Assembly (NCBI GenBank): GCA_036874045.1
Contig: CM072339.1
Span: 17,305,501-17,369,500, forward strand
Length of the DNA: 64,000 nt
Reading direction: 5' to 3'
Source: Cymodocea nodosa
Lineage: Eukaryota; Streptophyta; Magnoliopsida; Alismatales; Cymodoceaceae
Made by a program: the position numbers and the translations under genes. Below are positions 24,407 to 36,009 of this stretch, in pieces. The first letter of the stretch is position 1; each line of letters starts with the position of its first letter. Under the pieces are notes generated by a model. It made no database searches, had not been told where the DNA came from, and saw only the letters and a list, made by a program, of their open reading frames with translations.

Positions 24407-24607
24407 CTTACCTTACATTTTTCAACCTATTTGATTTTAAAACAGTCTAAAACAATAAAAACAATTTGAGCCTTAAATCAAGAAGGTTAAGAGTATGCTC
24501 AAATATTAATTTCTATTTAAAAAACAAGGAAGGTAGAATAAGCAATAATATTAAATAAGTTGGTAATAATTTTCTATCAAATATTATTAACCAGCTCCAA
24601 TACCACT
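24407..24607 (-). promoter_or_regulatory. Leader and primer-binding site of element C
   Basis: Untranslated leader between LTR and gag. The primer site on the minus strand reads tggtattggag (24595-24605), next to the LTR end; it is a degraded match to the initiator tRNA-Met site tggtatcagag seen in D. Confidence 0.7.
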
Positions 24608-24870
24608 TGTAAGATCGTATGGCTACACAAGAGGGGGGTGAATTGTGTTTTTTAACATTTTTGATTGTAATTGAAACTTCAAAAGTAAAAACAAGTTGAG
24701 ACATTGTTTTCATAAAATCATTTTTATTCAAGGTTTCAATTACAATATACAATTCAATTCTCCTCAGAAATTGTAGATGCAATTATATATCGATACCATG
24801 TTTCATCTATACAATTTCATAACTACAAACAAAGAAAACTAATTTGCAGAATTTAAAATATTTCTCCCTG
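24608..24870 (-). repeat. 5' LTR of element C, inner part
   Basis: The last 263 bases of the LTR (minus sense), ending at tcttaca beside the primer site. It is interrupted at 24870 by element D; the rest continues at 36010-37399. Flanks of D are ...tctccctg and agatcttt; the four bases tttg expected between them are missing. Confidence 0.88.
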
Positions 24871-26526
24871 TGTTGAGTATTTTTGTTTTGATGATGAGTG
24901 CTGAATGAAAATAATCATATTTTCTCAATTACTATTGCTTGTGAAAAGAAATTAAAATCATCAATTAATACAGAAAAAGCTTACTGATATAAATACTTGT
25001 CTATATTGGATCTGAAGTTAATAACTAGTCGTTTCGTTGCATTAATTTCTCATTTAACTAAATGTGAGTTTTGTTTGTATAGAGGTCACGTGAGAACTCG
25101 TTAAGTTAGAGGCTTGAAGGTTAAAATAGGTCACGTGATAACTCGTTAAGTTAGTGAGTAAAAGAAGAGATGAACTCGTTAAGTTAGTGTTATACACGTG
25201 GTGAAATTATAAGTTACGAATGTTGTATTGTATCACGTGAGGTGCACATGTTTAACTCATTAAGTTAACATAACTAAACGCGTTGAGTTCCTATACTGAA
25301 CACTAAGGCAACGCGTTAGGTTAGCGTTATAAACTTAAGTTGTTATTTTTGCACGTGGTAAAATTCTTATTATAAAAACATTTGTTTATTACTGAATCGG
25401 TGAGTTAAAGTTTTTTCGGAGACTTACAGTCATAACTATCCGAAAGGTAACTTAAGTCATGTTTTCAGGTCTTGACACGTGTCTCACTAGTTTTATAATA
25501 TAAAGAGTTTTTCGGTGACTTACATCCGTCACTATCCAAAACTTAATCTATTTTCGGTGAGTTATCGTTTAACCTTCCGAAAGAAAGGTTAAGCTGGTTC
25601 ATTGAGATAGCATAACACCACAGACTTAGTTCGTTGAGTTAGCTACAGTACTTGTAACATGAAATGGCACATGAGGAACTCGTTAAGTTAGAAACGTTAA
25701 GTTATATATATATACTTGTGTTACTCGTTTAGTTAACATTAAAGTAACGACTTCTTATTACATTGATGAAAAATTTTTGGACAAGAAAGTTTATTTTGCA
25801 GGAAATTTTTCAAAGATCTAGGACTGATGATTAAAGAAAATTCGAAATATAAACGTGGGTTAGAACATGTGTGTTTCGATAAAGGAAAAAGAAAAGACGT
25901 GGAGAAGTGGAAAACTGGTAGTGGTTAAACGTGAAGGATATGCATGAAATGAAGATACAGTATAAAAGGCATAGAATTCTCGTTGATCAAATTATCCTTG
26001 CACACAAAAGGAAAAATCTTTTCAAGGATCAAACCATCCCTACACACCAAAAGAAAAATCTTTTTTAGGGATCAAAAACACCTCTTCGGGGAAAATCTCT
26101 CAAGTGGAAGAAAATTCAGTGAAGCAGAAAAGGTCAGATTTATGTCGTTGAAGATTTGAAGTATTAGAAGAAAGCAAATTCGGTGAAGTAGAGAAAGACA
26201 AGATATTCGTCACTGAAGAATTGCTGAAGAAGAAAAAGAAGAAGAAGAAAGATCTCAAACAGGGAGAAATGTTTTAAATTCCTCAAATTAGTTTTCTCTT
26301 TTTGTAGTTATGAAATTGTTTAGATGATACATGGTATCGAGTTATATTTGCATCTACAATTTCTAAGGAGAATTGAATTGTATATTGTAATTGAAACCTT
26401 GAATAAAAATGATTTTATGAAAACTATGTCTCGACTTGTTTTTGAGTTTTAAAGTTTCAATTATATTTCAGAAAATATTAAAAATACACAATTCACCCCC
26501 CTCTTGTGTAGCCATACGATCCTACA
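24871..26526 (+). repeat. 5' LTR of element D with promoter
   Basis: 1656 bases. U3 has alternating G-box (cacgtg) and aactcgttaagtta words (25080-25360), then the spaced palindrome cassette at 25394-25595 with ACTTAAGTCA (25450), GACACGTGTC (25474), TTTCGG (25510) and ACTATCC (25531). TATA box TATAAAA at 25961-25967; a transcription start about 30 bases later would follow. AATAAA near 26402 is a candidate polyadenylation signal. Compared with the 3' LTR it lacks about 100 bases around 25063. Confidence 0.9.
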
Positions 26527-26725
26527 AGTGGTATCAGAGATTCGTTAATAATCTTTGATATAAAATCGATACCAACTTATTTAATATCATTGTTTATTCT
26601 ACCTTCCTTGTTTTTAAACAGAAATTAATATCTGAACATACGTTTAACTTTCTTGATTTAAGGCTCAAGTTGTTTTAAAGTTTTAGACTGTTTAAAATCA
26701 AATAGGTTGAAAAATCTAAGGTAAG
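26527..26725 (+). promoter_or_regulatory. Primer-binding site and leader of element D
   Basis: TGGTATCAGAG at 26529-26539 is complementary to the 3' end of plant initiator tRNA-Met, two bases inside the LTR. An untranslated leader follows up to the gag start at 26726. Confidence 0.92.
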
Positions 26726-28921
26726 ATGGCTACTGGAAATGGTAATTTTTCTTTATATGAAGGTCAAAATCTTAATCGTCCTCCTTTATTTGATAGAATA
26801 CATTTTGAATATTGGAAATATAGGATGACTGTTTTTCTTTAAAGTATAGATCATAAGTTGTGGTTCATGATTTCTAAACCATGTACTCTGTTAACTACTC
26901 CTTATAATACTTGGACAATTACTGAAAAAGAAAATGAAACTCTGAATTCTAAGGGCTTAAATATTTTATTTTGTGCATTGAGTTATGAACAGTTTAGTAA
27001 AGTATCGGCATATAAATCTGCTTATGAGGTGTGGCGTGCATTAGAAGTTTCACATGAATGTACTTCTCAAGTTAAAGAGACTAAAATAAACATGTTGATT
27101 CATAAGTATGAACTCTTTAAGATGCATGAATACGAAAATGTTTCTAAGATGTTTTCTAGATTTCTTGATATCATAAACTCTTTAAAATGTCTAGGAAAGA
27201 ATTTTGAACAGAAGGATTTGGTGAGGAAAATTCTCAGATCCCTAAGTTCTAAATGGTGTCAGAAAGTAACATCAATTGAGGAATCACGAGATTTAAATGT
27301 TTATACTATGAATGAACTTATAGGAAATTTAACAGCTTATGAAGTTCAATTAAATGAATCACTGAGTCACAACAAACTAAAAATGAAGAAAGAAATAGCC
27401 TTCGAAATTAATTCAGATTTTGATATATCTACTGATTCTGACGAGGATTTGATTTTGCTGACTAGGAAATTCAAGAAAGCATGGAAAGCTAGGAAACAGC
27501 AAAGGAACAAAAATGATAAACCCTCAACGTCAAAATCACTAAATGACAAGAATTCTTCATCCAGAAAGTATGTATATTACAACTGTAAGAAACCTGGACA
27601 TCTTTCTCCAGACTGTCCTATGAGGAAAAATGAAAAGCATAGTAGGACAAATCAAAAGAAGATGTCTCAGAAAACTCAGAAAAAGTTTTACAAGAAAAAG
27701 GCTTTGAAGGTCACTTGGGATGACACGTCTGAAGAGTCTGAATCTAAGGAATCGGCATCAAAATCTTCACATTTAGAAGGAGAACAAGAGTTAGAAGACG
27801 TTGCTCATGTGTGCTTCATGGTAGATGAGTCTGAGGTAATATCTAATCTTGAAAGTCATTTAGATTTCAACTTTGATGAATTATTATGTGCTTATCATGC
27901 ATTATTACAAAAACTTAAAGTATGTAAACTGGAAAATAAGAATATTAGAAAATCTTCATCCATTATGGAAGAAGAAAATTGTTTCCTGTCTACTACTTTA
28001 GAAAAGTTTAAATGTGATAATGAAAATCATGTTAGAGATTTGCAAAAATTTAGATTTAGTGAATGTATCTTGCATGAACAAATACAGAATATAAATGCTG
28101 AAAAATTAAAGATAGAATCTGAAAATGAAATGTTGAGAAACAATATAAATGAACTTGAATTAGAGATAGATAAATTAAAACTGAGAGAGCAATATTTAAA
28201 TTCTACCATTGAGAAATGGAATTTAAGTCAAACTAAGTTAGACAAACTAACTAGTACCCCTGCGGTGTCTTATAAATTTGGCTTAGGATTTGATTATCCT
28301 GAATATCCTGAATCTCAAGCCAATAAAGGATTTATTAGTTGCAGTTCAAGTAAATCTAAGACTAAAATTCCTTTTATTATGAAACAAGGTAATAAATATG
28401 TAGAAGTAGGTACTTCAAGGGATGAATCATGCAGTAATAATATAAATCAATGTGATTTGTCAAATTGTACTTCTAACATGACTATAAATGTTTCTAAAAA
28501 TCTTGTTTCTTATTCTGGAAATTCAGTTTCTAATGTTTCTAAAATTTCAGACAATTGTAGTAAACTGAAAATTCAGAAACCTGAGCATGTAATTCAATAC
28601 ACTGATATTAGACCAATTACTCATTCTGCATGTGATAAAACTAAAAATTCTTGTGCAGAAAAAGATTTTGTATGTACGGAAAATGTTAATACAAGTACAA
28701 AATCTTGGTATGAACTTACTGAAATGTATGAGCATGACCAAAATAAATTAACATCTGATAAAAATCTGTTTGGTCTTGATTATACTACATCTGAAATAAA
28801 AAAGAATGATTATAAAAGCAATAATGCTATATGTGAGTATGAAGCTAATGATAAATCAATAGTACTTACAACTAATAAGAATATAAATGATAATGTTAAA
28901 CTATTTTTAAACAAAAAGTAG
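26726..28921 (+). pseudogene. copia gag of element D
   Basis: Begins at ATG 26726. One in-frame TAA (26840-26842) precedes an uninterrupted 687-codon stretch (26858-28921). It contains the gag core (ILFCALSYEQFSKVSAYKSA, SLKCLGKNFEQKDLVRKILR) and a zinc knuckle near 27570 in which the first cysteine is replaced: YYNCKKPGHLSPDC instead of C-x2-C-x4-H-x4-C. A basic stretch and then a long coiled-coil-like, Asn/Lys/Glu-rich tail of roughly 400 residues follow, an extension seen also in C. The frame closes at 28919-28921. It is the best preserved gag in the window but has a lost zinc ligand and a stop. Confidence 0.9.
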
Positions 28922-29220
28922 AAATATACGTTTAATGAACTTGGTCCTCAACAACATTGGGTACCAAGAAAAAGTTTTTCTTAATTTGTGTTGCAGGAGG
29001 AAACAACATCAAAATGGATCTTGGACAGTGGAGCGTCAAGTCACATGATTGGACAGAAAAGTCTACTACAAAATTTTACAAATACCATGAAATGAAGTGT
29101 AACATTTGGAAACAAAAGCAAAGATAAAATCATAGGTATGGGCAATGTTCAAATAACTACTACTTGTGTTATTTTGAATGTACTATATGTAGAAAACCTA
29201 AGATTTAATTTGCTGAGTGT
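28922..29220 (+). pseudogene. copia protease remnant of element D
   Basis: Carries the aspartic protease site WILDSGASSHM (29014-29048) and the following block to NVLYVENLRFNLLSV (29165-29220), with one nonsense codon near 29097. Just after it the sequence jumps to RNase H-proximal pol. Confidence 0.85.
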
Positions 29221-30042
29221 CATAAAAGATAAAGATATATTTTTAAATCAGGAAAAATATGCAGATAAAATGCTTAAGAAATTTAATTTTAATGATACAA
29301 GGATTCGAGAAACTCTTATAAGTACTACTTTAAAGTTAGATATTGATGACATAGGAAAATCCATAGACCAAAGAAAATACAGAAGTATGATTGGTTCTTT
29401 ACTTTATTTGACTGCTAGTAGACCTGATATTATGTTTGCTATGTGTGTTTGTGCTAGATTTCAATCTAATCCTAAAGAATCACACTTAATTGCAATTAAA
29501 AGAATATTTAGATATATACAAGGAACTAAAAATTTCGGACTATATTATTCTAAAGATAGTTCAATAGATTTTATAGGATATACTGATGCTGATTATGTAG
29601 GATCTAAATCTGATAGAAAGAGTACCAATGCCACATGTCAATTATTGGGAAATAATTTGGTGTCATGGTTTAGTAAAAAGCAAAACTGTGTAGCACTTTC
29701 TACTACAGAAGCTGAATATGCTGCTGATGCACTATGTTGCACTTAGATTCTATGGATAAGGCAAACTTTAGAAGATTTTGGATTATCTTATGATACAACT
29801 AAGATTTATTGTGACAGTAGTTCTACAATAAATCTTTCCAAAAATCTTATATTACATTCAAGAGCAAAGCATGTAGAGGTTAAACATCATTTTCTAAGAG
29901 ATAACGTAATTAAAGGAAAAATTAAATTAGGATTTGTGTCTAGTAAAAATCAATTAGCTGATATATTTACAAAACCTCTATACGAAAATACATTCTGCAA
30001 CATTAGATTAAATTTAGGTATTTGTAGGCTATGTGATGTGTA
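29221..30042 (+). pseudogene. copia RT end and RNase H of element D
   Basis: Starts at the deletion junction near 29221-29235, where protease-side sequence is fused to the end of RT (DIFLNQEKYADKMLKKF). RNase H signatures follow: MIGSLLYLTASRPDIMFA, YTDADYVGSKSDRKST, LSTTEAEYAA, and after a stop (29745) IYCDSSSTINLSKN and LADIFTKPLYENTF, ending at 30042. The integrase and the RT catalytic YVDD are missing. Comparison with C shows a short 'ataaa' microhomology at the junction. Confidence 0.88.
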
Positions 30043-31607
30043 AAATGCTTAAACTCCACATAAAAAGATAAATATTATTGATGATGTTGTTCACCTCATA
30101 GATATTATATACTTATCATAAATATCTAAAGTAATATCTAAACTGCTACTTAAGATACTATGTATTTATTGTAAAATCATAGTAGTATCTTATTGATTTT
30201 AAGTAGTTGATCAATTTTAATGGTTTTTACGATTTTAAGTGGAAGTGTAAATAAAAAACATTAAATACTTCTGACATTCTGAAATTTTGATTAAATGTTT
30301 TCTTTGAATCAAGGAAAATGCATATGATCATGCATAAATTTGACTTATTTGATTAAACTTGTAGAATAAGTTATATGTAACTCATCTTAAACTGTTAATC
30401 AAAAGTATAAGCTTATTGAAACTGATTCATATTCTCAGTACAATCATAGAAGTAAAAATTGTATGAAATTTGTGTTTTATTGCATCTATATTAATGGAAT
30501 ACATACATACTATGCTTAAAATGAAAAGTGCTTACAAAGTGAAAATCTTTGAGAGTTTATTGATCAGTTTGATCACGAGCCTTTTGTACTTGAGCAGATA
30601 GGTATGTAAGGATTGTTGTCCTAAAAAAGGATTCTTTAAATCTGGCAACCTAAGGTCCTGATCAGATCTGGGATTATTGATTGAAAGCTCATTACACGGG
30701 TACATTAGAAAGCTCTTGTATGATTCAAGCTTTTCAAACTAACTTTTAAAGAAAATTATCAATATTTATTGTTTTGAAAAGAAAAAGTTGTTTCATTAAT
30801 TACAGATATCTTTGAATCGCATATAGTTTCTACCAATATGACTACTGATTTAATGAATCAACATTAGTACTTTTGAAAACGTTTATTTGAGATACATTCT
30901 TTTATTCTCCTTGAATTAATCACATTGAGTTCAAAGTTGTGTTTTGATTTATATACAGTAGGAATTGATTCTGGAAATCATTTTTGATGATGTCAGGATA
31001 ATGGAAGTCTCTGAAAAGAAAATTTAAAAGTATAGTTATACTTAACATCTTCTATCACTACAAGTATATTTTGTATTTTGATTGAATATATTTGAAGTAT
31101 ATTTGTAAGGGGAGGATTAGCAATGTCGAAAACAGATTAATATATTTTAGAATACAAATCTTAGTTAATCTGAATTAATGTCCTCTTAAAATCTTGATGA
31201 AATAATTTAAAAAGACAAATAAACTATTTTAGATTCAAAGGACAAAATGTTCAAATAGTTTACAATGTTCTCAAGATAATGTTAAGTTTAGCATGTGTGT
31301 GGTTTTCGGAACGTTTCAGTTGGAAGCATCCGAAAATTGTTTTAAGTGTATTAACTAGATGTTATGTTAGATAAGGTAACGTGTAAAACTGCCTCTATGC
31401 AGTGTTTTACTCGTTAGGTTAGTTAACTCAACGAGTTATACTTGAATATTTCGGGTACCTTGATTGAATAAAATTTATTCAATATTTATTTAATTTCTAA
31501 ACCCGACTTCTCTTCACGTTGAGTTATACGCCTAAAAACCCTATTTAAACACTTATTACACGGGCACTTAGGTTATTTGTAAACTTTGTCAAGAAAATAT
31601 TTCCCGC
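30043..31607 (+). other. Non-coding spacer of D, homologous to G1 3' region
   Basis: No credible ORF. The part 30290-30900 matches, on the same sense strand, 11281-11830 of gypsy element G1, for example around 30553-30600 (gagagtttattgatcag... tgtacttgag) and 30655-30735 (tgatcagatctgggat ... ctcttgtatgattcaagctt). A purine-rich ggggaggattagcaat at 31109 resembles the G1 region near its polypurine tract. The leader at 31400-31607, with cacgttgagttata, precedes the accessory ORF. Confidence 0.75.
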
Positions 31608-33883
31608 TTGTTGCTGTTACAACCTACAATGATGGTCTCCAAGTTCTACAAAGGTCGTGGCAGAGGAAAAGGCAAAAGTAGAAGAGATGCGAAAGAAAAA
31701 GAAATAGAGAATGATGAAGTTCCACGTACTTGGTTAAAGAAAATATTTCGAGTGGACAAAAGGTTAGCAGAAATTTATAATGAATATTTCTTTCCTAAAG
31801 GTATACTGAATGAAGTTAGACAAGAACTTCAAAATACTGATGCAAATATTACATACATGGGTATTCGTAGTAAATTTGATAGAGAATACAGAATGAAGTG
31901 TTCTAAGATTGTATTTTTGGAACAATATGCAAAATATTTGGAAAAAGGTGTAGGTTCATCAAATAGAACTCCTCAAACTCCTATAAACGGTACAAGACTA
32001 CATGCATTTGAGGAAGAGCATGAATTAGCTATCCCTACTCCTTTATATTCAAAACAAGTAGAATCAGATATTGTTGTAGACAAAACAAAAGTTGATAGTC
32101 TTCGAAAGGCCATTGCAATAGAAAGTTCCTTAGAAGAATTAAAGCAGAAAACTTTTATGGAGCAATTTGAAAAGAAAACAGCAATACTTGAAAAAGAGTA
32201 ACAGAAATGTTATAGAAGAAGGAAAGTCAGAAAAATTATGTCTAAGGAAACAAAGTCTATTGAAAATCAGATGAAAATTTATTTCCAAAGGACAATGTAT
32301 GTCTAGACATTGTACCTTATTGTGCATCTGATAAACTCATCAGTTCCGAACACACTGAAACTGATGAAGATAATGAAACTTTATTTTCCCTTGCTAGAAA
32401 GCTTGAGAAGAAATACAAGTCAAATATGAGCTCAAGTTTTTCTATTAGTACAAGTCTTGATGATGCAGAAATTCAAAAATCAAAGCATCAGGCACTTGAC
32501 ATTGAACAAGTTATTATAGATATAATTGACAATGTTGAAGTAGTAACTAGTTCATAGGCTGAATTGTCTAGAGTAGCAGATATTGAAAATGTTAAGACTC
32601 CAGAAGAGCTAAAAGTTAACCAGCCTTCTACAGAATCTATAGAAGCAGAGTCTGAGAATTCACAGTATGAATGAATGGAATTATCTATTGAACAAAATGA
32701 ACAATTACAAACAGATACACCGGCTGTAGAATTTGTGGAAAAATTGAACTCTAAACATTCTATAGAGACTGAATAGATGAATGTTGAGCATATTGACAAT
32801 GTTCCTAACACTATTGAAGTTGAAGAATCAAGCTTACCTAAGCAGCTTCAAGATAATATGTTGGAAGAGGAACAACATGACATTCATTTTGAAGAAGAGG
32901 TTCCTGAAGATGAATTAAACTCTGAATCACGGCTTTAGGTATCACCTTCTTTGTGTACAATATTAAAAATTCAAGGTAATGCAATTTATTTTAGATCTGA
33001 AGAATCATTGCAGAAATACAATAATCTGATTACATGTCAGATTCTGCATGCTCGTCCAATAAAATTCAGAAATTTGATGGAAATAAGAGATCTGCTTGAG
33101 TTTCAAGGCCTCATTAAATTCTTGCTAGTAGGAATGAAATGGAAGCAATACACAGAGCTTATTGCAACTTTTTATAGCAATTTGGTCAAGAATGGAAATT
33201 TTCTGAAAACTCAAATAAATGAACAGGAGTTTATATTGTCTCCTGAGTTAATTTTTGAAGTTTTAGGATTAAAGAATGACGGTGTTGTTGTTACCAACAG
33301 ATTTGACATGATAAGACAACTGGAATGGAACATTCAATCTCTATCAAAAATTCCAGATGTATATTCTGAAATAAGATTAATGGAAAATCTGAATGCAGAG
33401 GCAAGGTTTATTGCAAATATATTGCATGCAAATTTATTTCAGAGAGTTGGACACAATTTGGAAGTCAGCAAAAGCTGTTTATATGCAACTTATGGTCTGC
33501 TGAATAGAATGCAAATAAATTGGTTTCATGTTTTTTTGTCTCAACTACAGCATATGAGTTCAAAGTTATTTTATGGTGATGCTGTATATAGAATCTTTGC
33601 AAGCCAATTGACTTTATCTGACTGTCCCTCTGAAACTAAAGGCATGAGAGCATTTAGTGTCAAAGATTTGCAAAAATTCCAGGCCATGCATAAACCTCAA
33701 CAACAACAACAACAACAACCTAATACAGACCATATACAACAACGTTATTTAGTTCAAGCAAAACAGCAAACCCAACTACCTCCTGACTTAGATGTAGTGT
33801 TTAACGACATCAGAAATGATATTAGGCATCTAGGAGATAAAATATGTAATGCTATAAGTGATATACTTAGGAGGGGTCGATAA
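31608..33883 (+). pseudogene. Accessory ORF downstream of pol in element D
   Basis: Three blocks of one ancestral ORF of about 750 codons. 31608-32201 is a basic head (SKFYKGRGRGKGK) followed by a charged helical region. 32238-32936 is an acidic linker with stops and one frameshift. 32951-33883 is an intact 310-codon C-terminal domain with RNLMEIRDLLEFQGLIKFLL, ELIFEVLGLKNDGVVV, NILHANLFQRVGHNLEVSK and RMQINWFHVFLSQLQHMSSK, then a poly-Gln run (33697-33718) and a short coiled coil. It resembles the putative plant transposon protein domain. There is no signal peptide or membrane segment, so an env-like role is not supported. Function unknown. Confidence 0.8.
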
Positions 33884-34275
33884 CTATTTTTGTTTGTTTC
33901 TAAATACAAAATGTAATGTTTGTATTTTTCTGTAAATGTGTTCAATTATTATTCTTGTTTACAGATATCGTTGTTGTAATTCTCTTATATATGTATATAT
34001 ATTCTCTGTAACTATCTTTTTGATTAATGACAAAAAGGGGGAGAAATATTATAAAAAGATGATTATGATCTTAATTGCATATATATATTATAAAAGGAGA
34101 TGTTATTTAAATGGTTATTGTAATCTGACAAATGATAATTAGAAAACTGATACTTATATAATTATTGACATCTGAGAGTTTTAGTTCTGAGAGGTAAAAT
34201 TTACATAAACAATAGAAATAAGCTTAAGTCATAATTGATTTAATATGGTTTTGCCATCATCAAAAAGGGGGAGAT
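33884..34275 (+). other. 3' untranslated end and polypurine tracts of D
   Basis: Contains two purine tracts of the same form, gacaaaaagggggagaaat (about 34028-34046) and catcaaaaagggggagatt (34258-34276). The second directly abuts the 3' LTR and would prime plus-strand DNA; the first may be a duplicate or auxiliary tract. No ORF of note. Confidence 0.85.
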
Positions 34276-36009
34276 TGTTGAGTATTTTTGTTTTGATGAT
34301 GTGTGCTAAATGAAAATAATCGTATTTGCTCAATTACTATTGCTTGTGAAAAAAAATTAAAATCATCAATTAATACAGAAAAAGCTTACTGATATAAATA
34401 TTTATCTGTATTGGATCTGAAGTTAATAACTAGTCGTTTCGATGCATTAATTTCTCATTTAACTAAACGTTAAGTTAACGTGTGTTTTTATTGAAAAGCA
34501 TGATATCTTTTAAAGTTATATCTTCTGTATCATGAGTAGTGCACGTTTAGATAAGTCGTTAAGTTAGAGTTTTGTTTGTATAGAGGTCACGTGAGAACTC
34601 GTTAAGTTAGAACCTTAAAGGTTAAAATAGGTCATGTGATAACTCGTTAAGTTAGTGAGTAAAAGAAGAGACGAACTCGTTAAGTTAGTGTTACACACGT
34701 GGTGAAATTATAAGTTACGAATGTTGTATTGTATCACGTGAGGTGCACATGTTTAACTCGTTAAGTTAACATAACTAAACGCGTTGAGTTGCTATATTGA
34801 ACACTAAGACAACACGTTAGGTTAGCGTTATAAACTTAAGTTGTTATTTTTGCACGTGGAAAATTCTTATTATAAAAATATTTGTTTATTACTGAATCGG
34901 TGAGTTAAAGTTTTTTCGGAGACTTACAGTCATAACTATTCGAAAGGTAACTTAAGTCATGTTTTCAGGTCTTGACACATGTCTCACTAGTTTTATAATG
35001 TAAAGAGGTTTTCAGTGACTTACATCCGTAACTATCCGAAACTTAAACTGTTTTCGGTGAGTTATCGTTTAACCTTTCGAAAGAAAGGTTAAGTTGGTTC
35101 ATTGAGATAGCATAACACCACGGACTTAGTTCGTTGAGTTAGCTACAATACTTGTAACGTGAAATGGCACATGAAGAACTCGTTAAGTTATATATATATA
35201 CTTGTGTTACTTGTTTAGTTAACATTAAAGTAACGACTTCTTATTACACTAATGAAAAATTTTTGGACGAGAAAGTTTATTTTGCAGGAAATTTTTCAAA
35301 GATTCAGGACTGATGATTAAAGAAAATTCGAAATATAAACATGGGTTAGAACGTATGTGTTTCGATGAAGGAAAAAGAAAAGACGTAGAGAAGTGGAAAA
35401 CTGGTAGTGGTTAAACGTGAAGGATATGCATGAAATGAAGATACAGTATAGAAGGCATAGAATTCTCGTTGATCAAATTGTCCTTGCACACAAAAAGAAA
35501 AATCTTTTCAAGGATCAAACCATCCTTGCACACCAAAAGAAAAATCTTTTTTAGGGATGAAAAACACCTCTTCAGGGAAAATCTCTCAAGTGGAAGAAAA
35601 TTCAATGAAGCATAAAAGGTCAGATTTATGTCACTGAAGATTTGAAGTATCAGAAGAAAGCAAATTTGGTGAAGCAGAGAAAGACAAGATATTCGTCACT
35701 GAAGAATTGCTGAAGAAGAAAAAGAAGAAGAAAGATCTCAAACAGGGAGAAATGTTTTAAATTCCGCAAATTAGTTTTCTTTGTTTGTAATTATGAAATT
35801 GTTTAGATGATACATGGTATCGAGTTATATTTGCATCTACAATTTCTAAGGAGAATTGAATTGTATATTGTAATTGAAACCTTGAATAAAAATGATTTTA
35901 TGAAAACTATGTCTCGACTTGTTTTTGAGTTTTAAAGTTTCAATTATATTTCAGAAAATATTAAAAATACACAATTCACCCCTCTTTTGTGTAGTCATAC
36001 GAACCTACA
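34276..36009 (+). repeat. 3' LTR of element D
   Basis: 1734 bases, TGTTGAGTAT...CCTACA. It has the same G-box and aagtta arrays, and the spaced cassette at 34894-35093. The TATA position reads TATAGAAG (35448), a degraded TATA box. With 36010-37399 (the same LTR family, opposite strand) it forms a long inverted repeat. Confidence 0.9.

Larger units (their letters stand above)
24871..36009 (+). mobile_element. Ty1/copia element D, complete ends, pol deleted
   Basis: Plus-strand element with LTRs 24871-26526 and 34276-36009, TG...CA ends, and an initiator tRNA-Met primer site. It holds gag, a protease remnant, a large internal pol deletion, RNase H, a non-coding segment, an accessory ORF and a terminal polypurine tract (caaaaagggggagat, 34261-34275). 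It lies inside the LTR of its close relative C in opposite orientation. No 5-base target duplication is visible at the ends (ccctg versus agatc). It is non-autonomous because integrase and the RT active site are gone. Confidence 0.9.

Noticed and set aside
27367..28741. Short minus-strand frames within D's gag
   Set aside because: Antisense of a well supported gag frame; low-complexity Ser/Phe/Ile composition is as expected from an AT-rich complement.
30655..30700. Hammerhead ribozyme or retrozyme in the shared non-coding segment
   Set aside because: ctgatcag resembles ctgatgag, but the conserved core and the gaaa element at the right spacing are not found on either strand.
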